DNA of 64,000 nucleotides from Aliiglaciecola sp041538045. Lineage in GTDB: Bacteria > Pseudomonadota > Gammaproteobacteria > Enterobacterales > Alteromonadaceae. A program made the position numbers and the translations under genes. The stretch covers positions 1 through 64,000 of the forward strand of contig NZ_JBGOSE010000001.1 of assembly GCF_041538045.1 (NCBI RefSeq). The letters are read 5' to 3'. A model generated the notes under the pieces. The model was given only the letters and a program-made list of their open reading frames with translations, searched no databases and was not told where the DNA came from. Of this stretch, positions 25,577-35,360 are shown one piece after another. Each line of letters opens with the position of its first letter. Positions within the stretch are counted from its first letter, which is position 1.

Positions 25577-26757
25577 TGCAGAATATCGCGATTTTGGGGG
25601 CTACAGGCTCTATCGGTCAAAGCACATTAGATGTTGTTCAACTTCACCCTGAAAAGTACAATGTGGTTGCATTAACTGCCCACTCCAATGTTGACAAACT
25701 CATCTCTCAAGCATCTCAGTTTCAGCCCGATTATCTCGTCATTTCAGATGCGAAATCTTACGGGACTGCTCAACAGGCAGTGAAAAGCGCTCAGTTAAAT
25801 TGTGAGTTATTAGTAGGTGAAGAAGGCTTGTGTCAAGTTGCGTCTGCTTCTAATGTCGATAGTGTCATGGCTGCAATTGTTGGTGCAGCAGGTTTATTAC
25901 CCACATTAGCGGCAGTTAAGTCGGGTAAAAAAGTTATGTTGGCGAACAAAGAAGCATTGGTAATGTGTGGCGATATTTTTATTCAAGAAGTGAATAAAAG
26001 CGGCGCGCAATTGTTGCCAATCGACAGCGAACACAATGCTATCTTCCAATGTCTCCCCAGAGATTTCGAACATGGAGATTTAGCTACATCAGGTATCGCC
26101 AAAATATTGTTAACCGGTTCTGGTGGCCCATTCTTAAATCGTGCTTTAGATCGCTTTCAAGATATTACCCCAGACCAGGCTTGTGCCCATCCTAATTGGG
26201 ATATGGGGCGAAAAATATCTGTAGACTCGGCCACTATGATGAATAAGGGGTTAGAGTTTATCGAAGCAAAATGGCTATTTGGCTTAAAATCGTCAGATAT
26301 TCAAATAGTATTGCATCCGCAAAGTATAATTCATTCCATGGTGCAATATGCTGATGGCTCAGTGCTGGCACAAATGGGCAACCCGGATATGAAAACACCA
26401 ATTGCTCACTGCTTAGCCTTTCCTAATCGTATTTCTGCAGGGGTCAAGCCGTTAGATTTTTCCACGTTAGCCGATTTTAGTTTTCAGGTTCCTGACTTTC
26501 AGCGTTACCCAAACTTGAAACTGGCAATTGATGCCTGTGATGCAGGACAACATGCAACAACCGCATTAAATGCTGCCAATGAAGTGGCTGTAGAGGCATT
26601 TTTGTCGCAGCAAATAGGCTTTACTCAAATTGCGCAAGTAAATGAAGAAATGCTGCAGCGCATCGAACAGCAACAATTGCACGACATAGAGGGGATTTTG
26701 GCTGTAGATAAAGAGGTTAGGATCCTTGCAAAACAATTTATAGGAAGCATAGTTTGA
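25576..26757 (+). CDS. dxr: 1-deoxy-D-xylulose 5-phosphate reductoisomerase
   Basis: First committed step of the MEP isoprenoid pathway, producing 2-C-methyl-D-erythritol 4-phosphate with NADPH. Motifs: NADPH loop ILGATGSIGQSTLDV, ANKEALVMCG, the metal-binding and active-site segment LPIDSEHNAIFQCL, and GSGGPF. The start is ATG 25576, overlapping the cdsA stop; an in-frame GTG four codons upstream is less likely. 393 residues. Its product feeds uppS two genes upstream. Confidence 0.96.
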   Translation: MQNIAILGATGSIGQSTLDVVQLHPEKYNVVALTAHSNVDKLISQASQFQPDYLVISDAKSYGTAQQAVKSAQLNCELLVGEEGLCQVASASNVDSVMAAIVGAAGLLPTLAAVKSGKKVMLANKEALVMCGDIFIQEVNKSGAQLLPIDSEHNAIFQCLPRDFEHGDLATSGIAKILLTGSGGPFLNRALDRFQDITPDQACAHPNWDMGRKISVDSATMMNKGLEFIEAKWLFGLKSSDIQIVLHPQSIIHSMVQYADGSVLAQMGNPDMKTPIAHCLAFPNRISAGVKPLDFSTLADFSFQVPDFQRYPNLKLAIDACDAGQHATTALNAANEVAVEAFLSQQIGFTQIAQVNEEMLQRIEQQQLHDIEGILAVDKEVRILAKQFIGSIV

Positions 26758-28103
26758 TTTTTGAGTTTATTCGTAACCTTTCCGCATTTGTTGTTGCCCT
26801 TGGGATACTTGTTGCCGTCCATGAATGGGGACATTTTTGGGTTGCGCGTCGATGTGGCGTGAAAGTGGAACGGTTTTCCATTGGTTTTGGTAAAGCGTTA
26901 TGGTCACGTACCGATAAACTTGGGACTGAGTATGTTATTGCCGCTATTCCCTTAGGTGGTTACGTTAAAATGGTCGATGAGCGGGTAGAGCAGGTCAGTG
27001 AAGCCGATTTACCCTACGCATTTAACCGACAACATGTACTCAAACGCATTGCCATTGTTGCCGCCGGTCCAATGGTCAACTTTATCTTTGCGATTTTTGC
27101 GCTCTATTTGATGTTGTTGATTGGCGAACAATCCGTTAAGCCCATTGTTGGCAATATTGAGCCTAATTCTATTGCTGCTCAAGCAGGCTTCGAAGAGCGA
27201 GATCAAATTACTCATATTTCTGGGCATGAAACCAACGATTGGCAAGCAGTAAACTATGAAGTTATGCGGCTTATTGGTAATTCTGACACTCAAGTGCAAG
27301 TAATAAGCAAAGGTGGTTACAGTAAAGTATTAGATTTAGACTTAACAAACTGGCAATTTGACCCAGAAACCACTTCTCCAATGGCGAGCTTAGGGTTTGC
27401 TCCATTTCGAACCAATCCCACAAAACAGCTGGCTTTAGTCAGCGAATCTTCGCCAGCAGCCCAAGCTGGATTGCAAGTGAATGACATTATTCTCAAGTTT
27501 AATGGAACTACTGTGGCAAATTGGGAACAAATAGTTGAGCTGATAGAGCAGCACCCAAAACAAAATGTTACTATCACCATAGATAGAAATGGAGTTGAGC
27601 AGCAGGTAGCAGCGACTATTGGTGTGAAACCAGATGATCCTGATACAGGTTTATTAGGGGTAATAACCTATTTAGAACCTTATCCTGAAGAATATTTATT
27701 TCACAAACAATACGGTCCAATTGAAGGTCTATCTGAAGGAATAAGTGAAACTTGGCGACTCGTAACATTGAGTTTTAACATGATTGGTAAGCTTTTTACC
27801 GGTGATGTTTCGGTTAAAAGCCTAAGTGGGCCCATATCGATAGCTCAGGGGGCGGGTATGACTGCTAGCGCTGGGATTGTTGCATTTTTGAGCTTTTTAG
27901 CGCTAATTAGTGTGAATTTGGGAATTATTAACCTTTTCCCTCTTCCAGTGCTTGATGGTGGGCACTTACTCTATTATTTTATAGAGCTTTTAACTGGGCG
28001 ACCGGTTCCGGAATCCGTGCAGGAAGTTGGATTTAAAATTGGCGGGATCATCTTGTTACTGTTAATGACAGTAGCTTTTTATAATGACATTGCGCGTTTA
28101 TAG
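26754..28103 (+). CDS. rseP: Site-2 protease RseP
   Basis: Inner-membrane zinc protease that cuts anti-sigma factor RseA after DegS, activating the sigmaE envelope stress response. The 449-residue protein has HEWGH (His23, Glu24, His27) in the first helix, two central PDZ domains, and the second active-site motif PVLDGGHLLYY near the C-terminus. It starts at TTG 26754, overlapping the dxr stop (TTGA), with GGAAG upstream. Position before bamA is conserved in proteobacteria. Confidence 0.96.
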   Translation: MIFEFIRNLSAFVVALGILVAVHEWGHFWVARRCGVKVERFSIGFGKALWSRTDKLGTEYVIAAIPLGGYVKMVDERVEQVSEADLPYAFNRQHVLKRIAIVAAGPMVNFIFAIFALYLMLLIGEQSVKPIVGNIEPNSIAAQAGFEERDQITHISGHETNDWQAVNYEVMRLIGNSDTQVQVISKGGYSKVLDLDLTNWQFDPETTSPMASLGFAPFRTNPTKQLALVSESSPAAQAGLQVNDIILKFNGTTVANWEQIVELIEQHPKQNVTITIDRNGVEQQVAATIGVKPDDPDTGLLGVITYLEPYPEEYLFHKQYGPIEGLSEGISETWRLVTLSFNMIGKLFTGDVSVKSLSGPISIAQGAGMTASAGIVAFLSFLALISVNLGIINLFPLPVLDGGHLLYYFIELLTGRPVPESVQEVGFKIGGIILLLLMTVAFYNDIARL

Positions 28104-28165
28104 TGTGGATGACACAAACTACATTGCCGAAGTAGGCTATGAGTGCTTAGGAAGAATATTAATAA

Positions 28166-30631
28166 ATGAAGTTTAAACAGTTAGTTGTAGCCGGATTAAT
28201 ATGGTCCAGTGCTAGCTTTGCATTAGCTGCTACAGACCAAGAGTTTGTCGTATCCGACATCAAAGTTGAAGGTTTACAAAGGGTTGCTTTGGGAGCCGCA
28301 CTGACCTATTTGCCTGTGCAAGTAGGTGATACCATGAATAGCTTCCGCTCGGCTCAGTTGATTCGCAGCCTGTATTCATCTACTCACTTTGAAAGTATCG
28401 AAATTCTTCGTGATGGCAACACTTTGGTGGTTAAGGTAAAAGAGCGACCTACCATCAGTAATATTATCTTTGACGGCAATGACGATATAAAAGATGAACA
28501 ATTACAAGAAAGTTTGGACGGCAATAATATCCGCGTCGGTGAGCCATTAGATAAAACCGTTTTAACTGGAATAGAAAACGGCTTAAAGGACTTTTTTTAC
28601 AGCATTGGTAAATACAATGCTGACGTAAGTGCCATTGTAACCCCACTGCCTCGTAATCGAGTCGATTTGAAGTTACTGTTTGAAGAAGGCGACTCTGCCA
28701 AAATTCAACAAATTAATATTGTGGGTAATGAAGTGTTCTCTGATGCTGAGTTACTTAGACAAATGGAATTAAAATTCGATACACCATGGTGGGACTTTTT
28801 GTCTGAAACGCGGTACCAAAAGCAAACCTTATCTGGTGATATGGAAACCTTAAGAAGTTACTATCTGGATCGCGGATATTTACGTTATCAAGTAGACTCA
28901 ACACAGGTTTCCATGACACCAGAAAAAGACGGTATTTATGTCACAATGAATATCTCTGAAGGTGAACAATACACCATCTCCGAAGTGGATTTGATTGGTG
29001 ATTTGCTGGGTAATGAAGAGTATATGCGAGCAGTATTACCTCTTACCGCTGGCGAGTTGTATAACCAAGCTGAGGTAACATACACTGAAGAGTTCTTCAG
29101 TAAATACCTGGGTCGTTTTGGTTATGCTTATCCTACTGTTACTACCATTCCAGAAATAAACGATGAAGATAAAACCGTTAAATTAACCTTATCGGTGGAC
29201 CCTGGTAAGCGTATTTACGTGAACCGCATCACCTTTGAAGGGAATACCGTTACCGCTGATGAAGTACTACGTCAGTCTGTGAGTCAGATGGAAGGTACTT
29301 GGTTATCAAATAGCTCTTTGGAGTCATCTAAAAATAACTTGTCACGTTTGACCTATATGGAAGAAGTGGATTTCGAAACCATTCGTTTACCAGGTGAAGA
29401 TGACAAAGTTGACGTGGTGTATAAAGTGAAAGAACAAGCGTCAGGTTCATTTAATGCCGGTGTGGGTTACGGTGATAGGACAAAACTAAGCTTACAAGCG
29501 GGTATTCAGCAGGATAACTTCTTAGGAACGGGTAAGCGCTTAGCATTTAATGTGAGTACGGTTTCCTATCAAAAAAGTATACAGTTATCTTACACAGACC
29601 CCTATTTCACCATTGATGGCATCAGTTTGGGTGGCAATATCTCATACAGTGAGTTTGATGCTGGTAGTGCAAACCTCGTTCAATACAACAGTAAACAATA
29701 TTCTATTGGTATTAATGCGGGTTATCCAATTAACGAATTTAACCGTATTAACTTTGGCCTGAGCTTCAGTGATGTTGAGCTATCTCGACGTAGCAACTAC
29801 GAGCAAACCGATCGTTTCTATAACCAATTTGTCAACGAAGAAGATCCAGATGCGCCTATTGATTATTCTAGTTTCTTAGCTTCAGTGTCATGGACTCGTA
29901 GTACCTTAAACCGAGGGATTTTCCCCACGGCTGGTTCGTCACAAAGTGCTTCATTTAGTATTACGACCCCGAATTCGGATGTAAATTATTTCAAATCTAT
30001 TTTTGATACGAAATTCTACTTCCCTCTAACGCGCGATCAGCGCTGGTCTGTACTAACTCGATTACGTGCAGGTTACGGTAACGGTTATGGTGAAACAAAT
30101 GGGATCGAACAGATATTACCATTCACTCAAAACTTTACTGCAGGTGGTAGCGATACCTTACGTGGCTTCGAAAATAATACCGTTGGACCCCGCGGAGTGC
30201 AGTTAGCGCCAACCAGTATTATTGGTCCTGACGGCGACATTATCTTGTTAGGTCCCGAATCTGATCAAGTTGCCGTATCTTCTCGTTCCTTAGGTGGAAA
30301 CGCGATGTTACTTGGTGGCGTAGAGTTAATTGTGCCTACCCCCTTTGTAGGTGAAGAGTTTGATAATTCAGTGCGCTCTAGTTTATTCCTTGATGCCGGT
30401 AATGTGTGGGATACTGAATTTGACTATAGTTTATATCGTGATTTAACTCAGATAAGCGAAGATCCAGTAGCCGATTATGGTGATTGGACTCGCTATAGAG
30501 CTTCTTACGGAGTTTCTGTACAATGGCTTTCGCCAATGGGACCAATGGTGTTTAGTTTCTCTAGAGCTTTACAAGAACGTGTTGGAGACGACGTAAAATT
30601 CTTCTCTTTCAACATTGGACAAACGTTTTAA
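28166..30631 (+). CDS. bamA: Outer membrane protein assembly factor BamA
   Basis: Core of the BAM complex that folds beta-barrels into the outer membrane. The 821-residue protein has a signal peptide ending near ALAA, five POTRA domains (roughly residues 25-420) and a 16-strand barrel with the conserved lid segment LRGFENNTVGPRG. It ends in F, as usual for BAM substrates. Extracellular loops appear somewhat longer than in E. coli (for example around PTSIIGPDGDIILLGPESD). Followed by skp after 79 bases. Confidence 0.97.
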   Translation: MKFKQLVVAGLIWSSASFALAATDQEFVVSDIKVEGLQRVALGAALTYLPVQVGDTMNSFRSAQLIRSLYSSTHFESIEILRDGNTLVVKVKERPTISNIIFDGNDDIKDEQLQESLDGNNIRVGEPLDKTVLTGIENGLKDFFYSIGKYNADVSAIVTPLPRNRVDLKLLFEEGDSAKIQQINIVGNEVFSDAELLRQMELKFDTPWWDFLSETRYQKQTLSGDMETLRSYYLDRGYLRYQVDSTQVSMTPEKDGIYVTMNISEGEQYTISEVDLIGDLLGNEEYMRAVLPLTAGELYNQAEVTYTEEFFSKYLGRFGYAYPTVTTIPEINDEDKTVKLTLSVDPGKRIYVNRITFEGNTVTADEVLRQSVSQMEGTWLSNSSLESSKNNLSRLTYMEEVDFETIRLPGEDDKVDVVYKVKEQASGSFNAGVGYGDRTKLSLQAGIQQDNFLGTGKRLAFNVSTVSYQKSIQLSYTDPYFTIDGISLGGNISYSEFDAGSANLVQYNSKQYSIGINAGYPINEFNRINFGLSFSDVELSRRSNYEQTDRFYNQFVNEEDPDAPIDYSSFLASVSWTRSTLNRGIFPTAGSSQSASFSITTPNSDVNYFKSIFDTKFYFPLTRDQRWSVLTRLRAGYGNGYGETNGIEQILPFTQNFTAGGSDTLRGFENNTVGPRGVQLAPTSIIGPDGDIILLGPESDQVAVSSRSLGGNAMLLGGVELIVPTPFVGEEFDNSVRSSLFLDAGNVWDTEFDYSLYRDLTQISEDPVADYGDWTRYRASYGVSVQWLSPMGPMVFSFSRALQERVGDDVKFFSFNIGQTF

Positions 30632-30710
30632 ACGCTATTTTAAACAAAGATTCTTAATCAAATACTTAGCTTGAGCTAAGAACGTAATTTAAACCAGAAA
30701 GGAGTTTCCC

Positions 30711-31226
30711 TTGAAACAAATATTTAAAACCTTAGTTGTTACTGCACTTTTAAGTAGTGCTTTATTAAGTTCAGCTGCTTTCGCAGAGCAGAAGATTGCT
30801 GTTGTAAGCCGTGAAGCTGTGATTCAGCAAATGCCGCAAGCAATTGCTAGCCAACAAGCGTTACAAATTGAATTTAAAGACGAAGGTTCAAAAGTGGATG
30901 CTATGCGTCAGAAGATCGCTACAGATCTTGAATCACTTAAGAAAAACGCACCCACTATGAGTGAAGCGCAAATCAAAGCAGAACAAGAGCGTTTACAAGC
31001 TGCTAACGCTGAATTTGAAGCACTTGCAAAACCTTTACAAGAAAAACTTCAACAACGTAGACAAGAAGAAAACACTAAAATTGTGACTATTCTTCAACAA
31101 GCTATCCAAGCCGTTGTTACAGAAGAAAAAATTGATATGGTTTTAGATAGACAAGCCGTAGTTTTTGCAACTCCTCAATATGATATTTCTGAAAAAGTAT
31201 TGAAAAAAGTTAGTCAAATGAAGTAA
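30711..31226 (+). CDS. skp: Periplasmic chaperone Skp/OmpH
   Basis: A trimeric periplasmic chaperone that carries unfolded outer-membrane proteins to BAM. The 171-residue precursor has a signal peptide ending AFA-E, the segment KIAVVSREAVIQQMPQ at the mature start and long coiled-coil arms rich in Gln, Glu and Lys. It starts at TTG 30711, preceded by AAAGGAG. Located between bamA and lpxD as in E. coli. Confidence 0.95.
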   Translation: MKQIFKTLVVTALLSSALLSSAAFAEQKIAVVSREAVIQQMPQAIASQQALQIEFKDEGSKVDAMRQKIATDLESLKKNAPTMSEAQIKAEQERLQAANAEFEALAKPLQEKLQQRRQEENTKIVTILQQAIQAVVTEEKIDMVLDRQAVVFATPQYDISEKVLKKVSQMK

Positions 31227-31240
31227 CTACCGGAGCCTGT

Positions 31241-32275
31241 ATGCAGTCACTCAGTTTAAAACAATTGGCAGATCTTATTGGTGCTACCATCCATTTATCT
31301 GGCAATGATACTGAAGATACCCAGATTAATAGTTTGAGTACATTGGCAAATGCGGGCATTGGTCAGATTTCCTTTTTGTCGAATAGCAAGTATCGTAGTG
31401 ATCTGGCTGACACCAGAGCACAGGCTGTTATTTTACATCCAGATGAGTTATCCAATTGCCCATGTACAGCGCTGGTTCATGCAAATCCATATGTAGGATT
31501 CGCGTTAATTGCACAGGCACTTGATTCGACTCCCGATGCCGCATCAGGTATTCACCCATCAGCCGTTATCGCAGATGACGTCATAATGGGTGATAATGTG
31601 AGCGTGGGAGCCCAAGCCGTCATCGAAACAGGGGTTGTGCTAGGCGACAATGTTCAAATAGGCGCGGGTAGCTTTGTTGGTAAAAATTGCCGTTTAGGTA
31701 GCCAAACCAAAATTTGGGCTAATGTCACCCTTTATCACAACACGATTATGGGCGAAAACTGTTTAGTGCAATCTGCTACTGTTATTGGTAGTGATGGTTT
31801 TGGTTATGCCAATGAAAAGGGTAAATGGATTAAAATCCCTCAGTTGGGACGTGTAGTTATTGGGGATCGTGTAGAGATTGGGGCAAGTACTACAATCGAT
31901 CGCGGTGCTCTAGAAGACACGATTATCGCAGATGGTGTGATAATTGATAATCAAATACAAATTGCACACAACGTAGAAATAGGCGAAAACACGGCTATGG
32001 CAGCATGTTCAGTTATCGCCGGTAGTACAAAAGTGGGCAAGAATTGTAGTGTTGCAGGTTTATGTGGCTTTAACGGACATATTGAAATCTGTGATAACTC
32101 ACACTTTACTGGAATGAGTATGGTTACGAAAAGTGTAACTGAACCTGGCTTGTATTCCTCTGGTATACCAGCGGTGCCAAATCTAGAGTGGCGTAAAAAT
32201 GCGGTTCAACTCAAGAAAATTTCGTCTATTGCTCAACGTGTCAAAGTTTTAGAAAAACAACAAACTACAAAGTGA
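31241..32275 (+). CDS. lpxD: UDP-3-O-(3-hydroxyacyl)glucosamine N-acyltransferase
   Basis: Third step of lipid A synthesis, adding the second hydroxyacyl chain to UDP-acyl-glucosamine. The 344-residue protein has an N-terminal uridine-binding domain and a hexapeptide left-handed beta helix; the segment IDNQIQIAHNVEIGENTAMA contains the catalytic His. It lies 14 bases after skp and 39 before fabZ. Confidence 0.96.
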   Translation: MQSLSLKQLADLIGATIHLSGNDTEDTQINSLSTLANAGIGQISFLSNSKYRSDLADTRAQAVILHPDELSNCPCTALVHANPYVGFALIAQALDSTPDAASGIHPSAVIADDVIMGDNVSVGAQAVIETGVVLGDNVQIGAGSFVGKNCRLGSQTKIWANVTLYHNTIMGENCLVQSATVIGSDGFGYANEKGKWIKIPQLGRVVIGDRVEIGASTTIDRGALEDTIIADGVIIDNQIQIAHNVEIGENTAMAACSVIAGSTKVGKNCSVAGLCGFNGHIEICDNSHFTGMSMVTKSVTEPGLYSSGIPAVPNLEWRKNAVQLKKISSIAQRVKVLEKQQTTK

Positions 32276-32314
32276 TTGGGTTGACACCCATTACTTCTTA
32301 AAGGAGATCAGCCT

Positions 32315-32761
32315 TTGGCCGACAATTTGAACGCTATCGAAATCGAAGAAATCATGGAACTTTTACCCCATAGGTATCCTTTTCTGTTGATTGATAGGGT
32401 GACTGAGTACGTTTTAGGTGAAACCATTAAAGCCTATAAAAATGTTACCTTTAATGAGCCTTGTTTCACCGGTCATTTCCCCGGAAAACCCATATTCCCT
32501 GGTGTGTTAATTCTTGAAGCCATGGCGCAAGCTGCTGGCATATTAGGGTTTAAAACTGCAGGTAATAGTGATGAGTTATACCTCTACGCCGGTATAGATA
32601 ACGCTCGCTTTAAACGCCCGGTTGTTCCCGGTGACAGATTAGATTTCGATGTATGTGTGGTCAAAGAAAAGCGCGGTATTTGGAAATTCAAAGGCGTAGC
32701 CAGCGTAGATGGTCAAGAAGCATGCGTAGCTGAATTTATGTGTGCAATGAGGAAGATGTAA
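32315..32761 (+). CDS. fabZ: 3-hydroxyacyl-[ACP] dehydratase FabZ
   Basis: Dehydrates 3-hydroxyacyl-ACP in fatty-acid elongation; competes with LpxA/LpxD for hydroxyacyl-ACP. The 148-residue hot-dog protein shows LPHRYPFLLIDRV and the active site GHFPGKPIFPGVLILEAMAQ, with the catalytic His in GHFPG and Glu in LILEAM. It starts at TTG 32315 with AAGGAGA upstream. Confidence 0.96.
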   Translation: MADNLNAIEIEEIMELLPHRYPFLLIDRVTEYVLGETIKAYKNVTFNEPCFTGHFPGKPIFPGVLILEAMAQAAGILGFKTAGNSDELYLYAGIDNARFKRPVVPGDRLDFDVCVVKEKRGIWKFKGVASVDGQEACVAEFMCAMRKM

Positions 32762-32764
32762 CCT

Positions 32765-33535
32765 GTGATCCATGATACAGCTATTGTGCATCCGTCTGTT
32801 AAATTGGCATCAGACGTTGAAATTGGTCCCTATTCCCTTATTGGTGAAGATGTCGAGATAGGAAGTGGAACGGTTGTTGAGTCACATGTGGTTATTAAAG
32901 GCCCATGTATAATTGGTAAAAACAATCGTTTTTTCCAATTCGGTTCCATAGGTGAAGAATGCCAGGATAAAAAATATGCTGGCGAGAAAACACGACTAGA
33001 AATCGGTGATAATAATGTTTTTCGAGAATCAGTTACTATTCATCGAGGTACTGTTCAAGACAAATCCCTAACCAAAATAGGTTCCAATAATCTATTTATG
33101 GCTTATGCTCATGTCGCCCATGATTGTGTTATTGGCGATGATAATATCTTTGCTAATAATGCAACTCTAGCTGGACATGTGCATGTTGGCAGTTCTGTTA
33201 TCTTAGGTGGTAACACGGCTGTACATCAGTTCTGCAAAATTGGTTCTAATAGTTTTACCGGAGGCGGTGGGATTATATTGCGCGATATTCCTCCTTATGT
33301 AATGATCAACGGAATCGACAATACACCGGCAGGGATTAACTCTGAAGGCTTACGTCGCCGAGGGTTTGATAAAGAGGTAATAATGAGTATTAAACGTGCT
33401 TATAAAGTGCTTTACCGCAGTGGCAACCGCGCCGAAGAAGCCGTGCAAGAGTTACGCAAAATGGCCGAAACCACAAAAGAAGTGGGATTAATGGCAGAGT
33501 TCGTTGCAAACTCCAGTCGAGGAATCATCCGCTAA
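32765..33535 (+). CDS. lpxA: UDP-N-acetylglucosamine acyltransferase
   Basis: First step of lipid A synthesis. The 256-residue protein starts with IHDTAIVHPSVKLASDVEIG, a run of hexapeptide repeats, includes AYAHVAHDCVIGDD with the catalytic His, and ends with the helical C-terminal domain (NSEGLRRRGFDKE). It starts at GTG 32765, three bases after the fabZ stop, with GAGGAAG inside the end of fabZ as ribosome site. Confidence 0.96.
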   Translation: MIHDTAIVHPSVKLASDVEIGPYSLIGEDVEIGSGTVVESHVVIKGPCIIGKNNRFFQFGSIGEECQDKKYAGEKTRLEIGDNNVFRESVTIHRGTVQDKSLTKIGSNNLFMAYAHVAHDCVIGDDNIFANNATLAGHVHVGSSVILGGNTAVHQFCKIGSNSFTGGGGIILRDIPPYVMINGIDNTPAGINSEGLRRRGFDKEVIMSIKRAYKVLYRSGNRAEEAVQELRKMAETTKEVGLMAEFVANSSRGIIR

Positions 33536-33589
33536 TCCTAGTTTACATTCTAGTGTTTAGTTTTATCGCTAACTGCGAGCCAATCTGAT

Positions 33590-34768
33590 ATGTCTAAGCG
33601 TCCATTAAAAATTGCTATCGTTGCCGGGGAAGCCTCTGGTGATGTATTAGCTGCTGGTATGATAAAACAGATACTAGCTATTCACTCAGATGCACAGTTT
33701 GAAGGAATTGCTGGGCCGAATATGCTCGAGCAAGGTTGTTCTACTTTGTTTGAAATGGAAGAGCTTTCTGTGATGGGGATAGTGGAAGTACTGTCTCGCA
33801 TTCGTCGCCTATTATTTATTCGAAAAACGGTACTGCAACATTTTACAGATAATCCACCTGATGTTTTTATCGGTGTTGATGCGCCAGATTTTAACCTTCC
33901 CTTAGAAAAGAAACTCAAAAAGTTAGGCGTGAAAACAGTTCATTATGTGAGCCCAACGGTTTGGGCTTGGCGTGAAAACAGAATTTACGGCATCGCTGAG
34001 GCCACCAATTTGGTGCTCAGTATTTTCCCATTTGAGAAAGCCGTTTATGACAAACATGGCTTTCCCTGCCAATATGTTGGTCACACTATGGCTGACGACA
34101 TTGACATTTATCCTAGTCAAACTCTCGCTCGCCAGCAATTAGATGGCGTAGTCTTGAGTAAAGACGCGAAAGTACTGGCGTTGTTGCCGGGCAGTCGCGC
34201 GGGTGAAGTGAACATGTTGCTTGAGGTTTTTTTGCGAAGTGCCAGTAAAGTGTGCGCGACAGTAGAAGATTTACATGTGGTTATTCCAGCGGTTAACGAA
34301 CTTCGGAAAAATCAAATAGAAGACATCGTATCTGCATTTAAGAACTCGTCTGACTATCCCAAGAACATGCATATTTCTGTGCTTATGAGGCAATCTCGAA
34401 ACGTTATGATTGCTGCCGATGGCATTTTACTCGCCTCAGGGACTGCGTCCCTTGAAGCAATGTTATGTAAGCGCCCTATGGTGGTTGCCTATCGTTTAAA
34501 ATGGCTTACCCATCAAATAATGAAAGTCATGTATAAACCCAATTATTTTTCGCTACCAAATGTATTAGCTGATAAACCCATAGTCCCTGAACTGTTGCAA
34601 GAAGACGTTAATCCAGAGACCATCTCCGAATACCTTATCCCAATGTTTGCAGGTGATAGCCTAAAAATACCCGAGGAATTTGTGGGTTTACATAAAATGT
34701 TAAAACAAGATGCGGATAAACAAGCCGCTACGGCAGTCTTAAAATTAATCGGTGCTCAATATGAGTGA
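33590..34768 (+). CDS. lpxB: Lipid-A-disaccharide synthase
   Basis: Glycosyltransferase (GT19) joining lipid X to UDP-diacylglucosamine to form the lipid A disaccharide. The 392-residue protein shows IVAGEASGDVLAA at the N-terminus, YVSPTVWAWRENR, LLPGSRAGEV and ASGTASLEAML, all family marks. Its end overlaps rnhB by 8 bases. Confidence 0.96.
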   Translation: MSKRPLKIAIVAGEASGDVLAAGMIKQILAIHSDAQFEGIAGPNMLEQGCSTLFEMEELSVMGIVEVLSRIRRLLFIRKTVLQHFTDNPPDVFIGVDAPDFNLPLEKKLKKLGVKTVHYVSPTVWAWRENRIYGIAEATNLVLSIFPFEKAVYDKHGFPCQYVGHTMADDIDIYPSQTLARQQLDGVVLSKDAKVLALLPGSRAGEVNMLLEVFLRSASKVCATVEDLHVVIPAVNELRKNQIEDIVSAFKNSSDYPKNMHISVLMRQSRNVMIAADGILLASGTASLEAMLCKRPMVVAYRLKWLTHQIMKVMYKPNYFSLPNVLADKPIVPELLQEDVNPETISEYLIPMFAGDSLKIPEEFVGLHKMLKQDADKQAATAVLKLIGAQYE

Positions 34769-35360
34769 TAACTATTTGATTGCCGGAGTTGATGAAGTTG
34801 GCCGCGGTCCTTTAGTGGGCGATGTTGTCACCGCTGCAGTAATATTGGATCCTAACAAGCCTATTCTAGGATTAAATGATTCTAAAAAGTTAAGTGAAAA
34901 AAAACGCAATTTACTCTTTGATGAAATTATTGAAAATGCATCGTCTTGGTCGATAGGACGGGCAAATCCGCAAGAAATTGATCAACTCAATATTTTACAT
35001 GCCACCATGTTAGCAATGAAACGCGCAGTAGAAGGCTTGTCAATTCAACCTGATTTCGTCAAAGTAGATGGAAATCGATGTCCAGATTGGCAATACGCGA
35101 GTGAAGCTATTGTTAAAGGTGATGGTAGTGTTGCTGAGATTTCAGCTGCATCTATTATTGCCAAAGTGACCCGGGATAGGGAAATGGCAGAATTACATTT
35201 ACAATATCCAGAGTATGGCTTTAATCAACATAAAGGTTATCCAACCAAAGCACATTTGCTGCGCTTGGCTGAACTTGGACCCACCAAAGAATACCGTATG
35301 AGTTTTAAACCTGTACAACAGGTTTTGATACAAAAAAATGGAGTTATCCATGCAGTCTGA
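34761..35360 (+). CDS. rnhB: Ribonuclease HII
   Basis: Removes ribonucleotides from DNA and RNA from hybrids. The 199-residue protein has GVDEVGRGPLVGDVV with the first acidic pair, the VKVDGNRCP Asp, and AASIIAKVTRDREM with further catalytic acids. I use ATG 34761 inside the lpxB end rather than the in-frame GTG at 34752. Its end overlaps dnaE by 11 bases. Confidence 0.95.
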   Translation: MSDNYLIAGVDEVGRGPLVGDVVTAAVILDPNKPILGLNDSKKLSEKKRNLLFDEIIENASSWSIGRANPQEIDQLNILHATMLAMKRAVEGLSIQPDFVKVDGNRCPDWQYASEAIVKGDGSVAEISAASIIAKVTRDREMAELHLQYPEYGFNQHKGYPTKAHLLRLAELGPTKEYRMSFKPVQQVLIQKNGVIHAV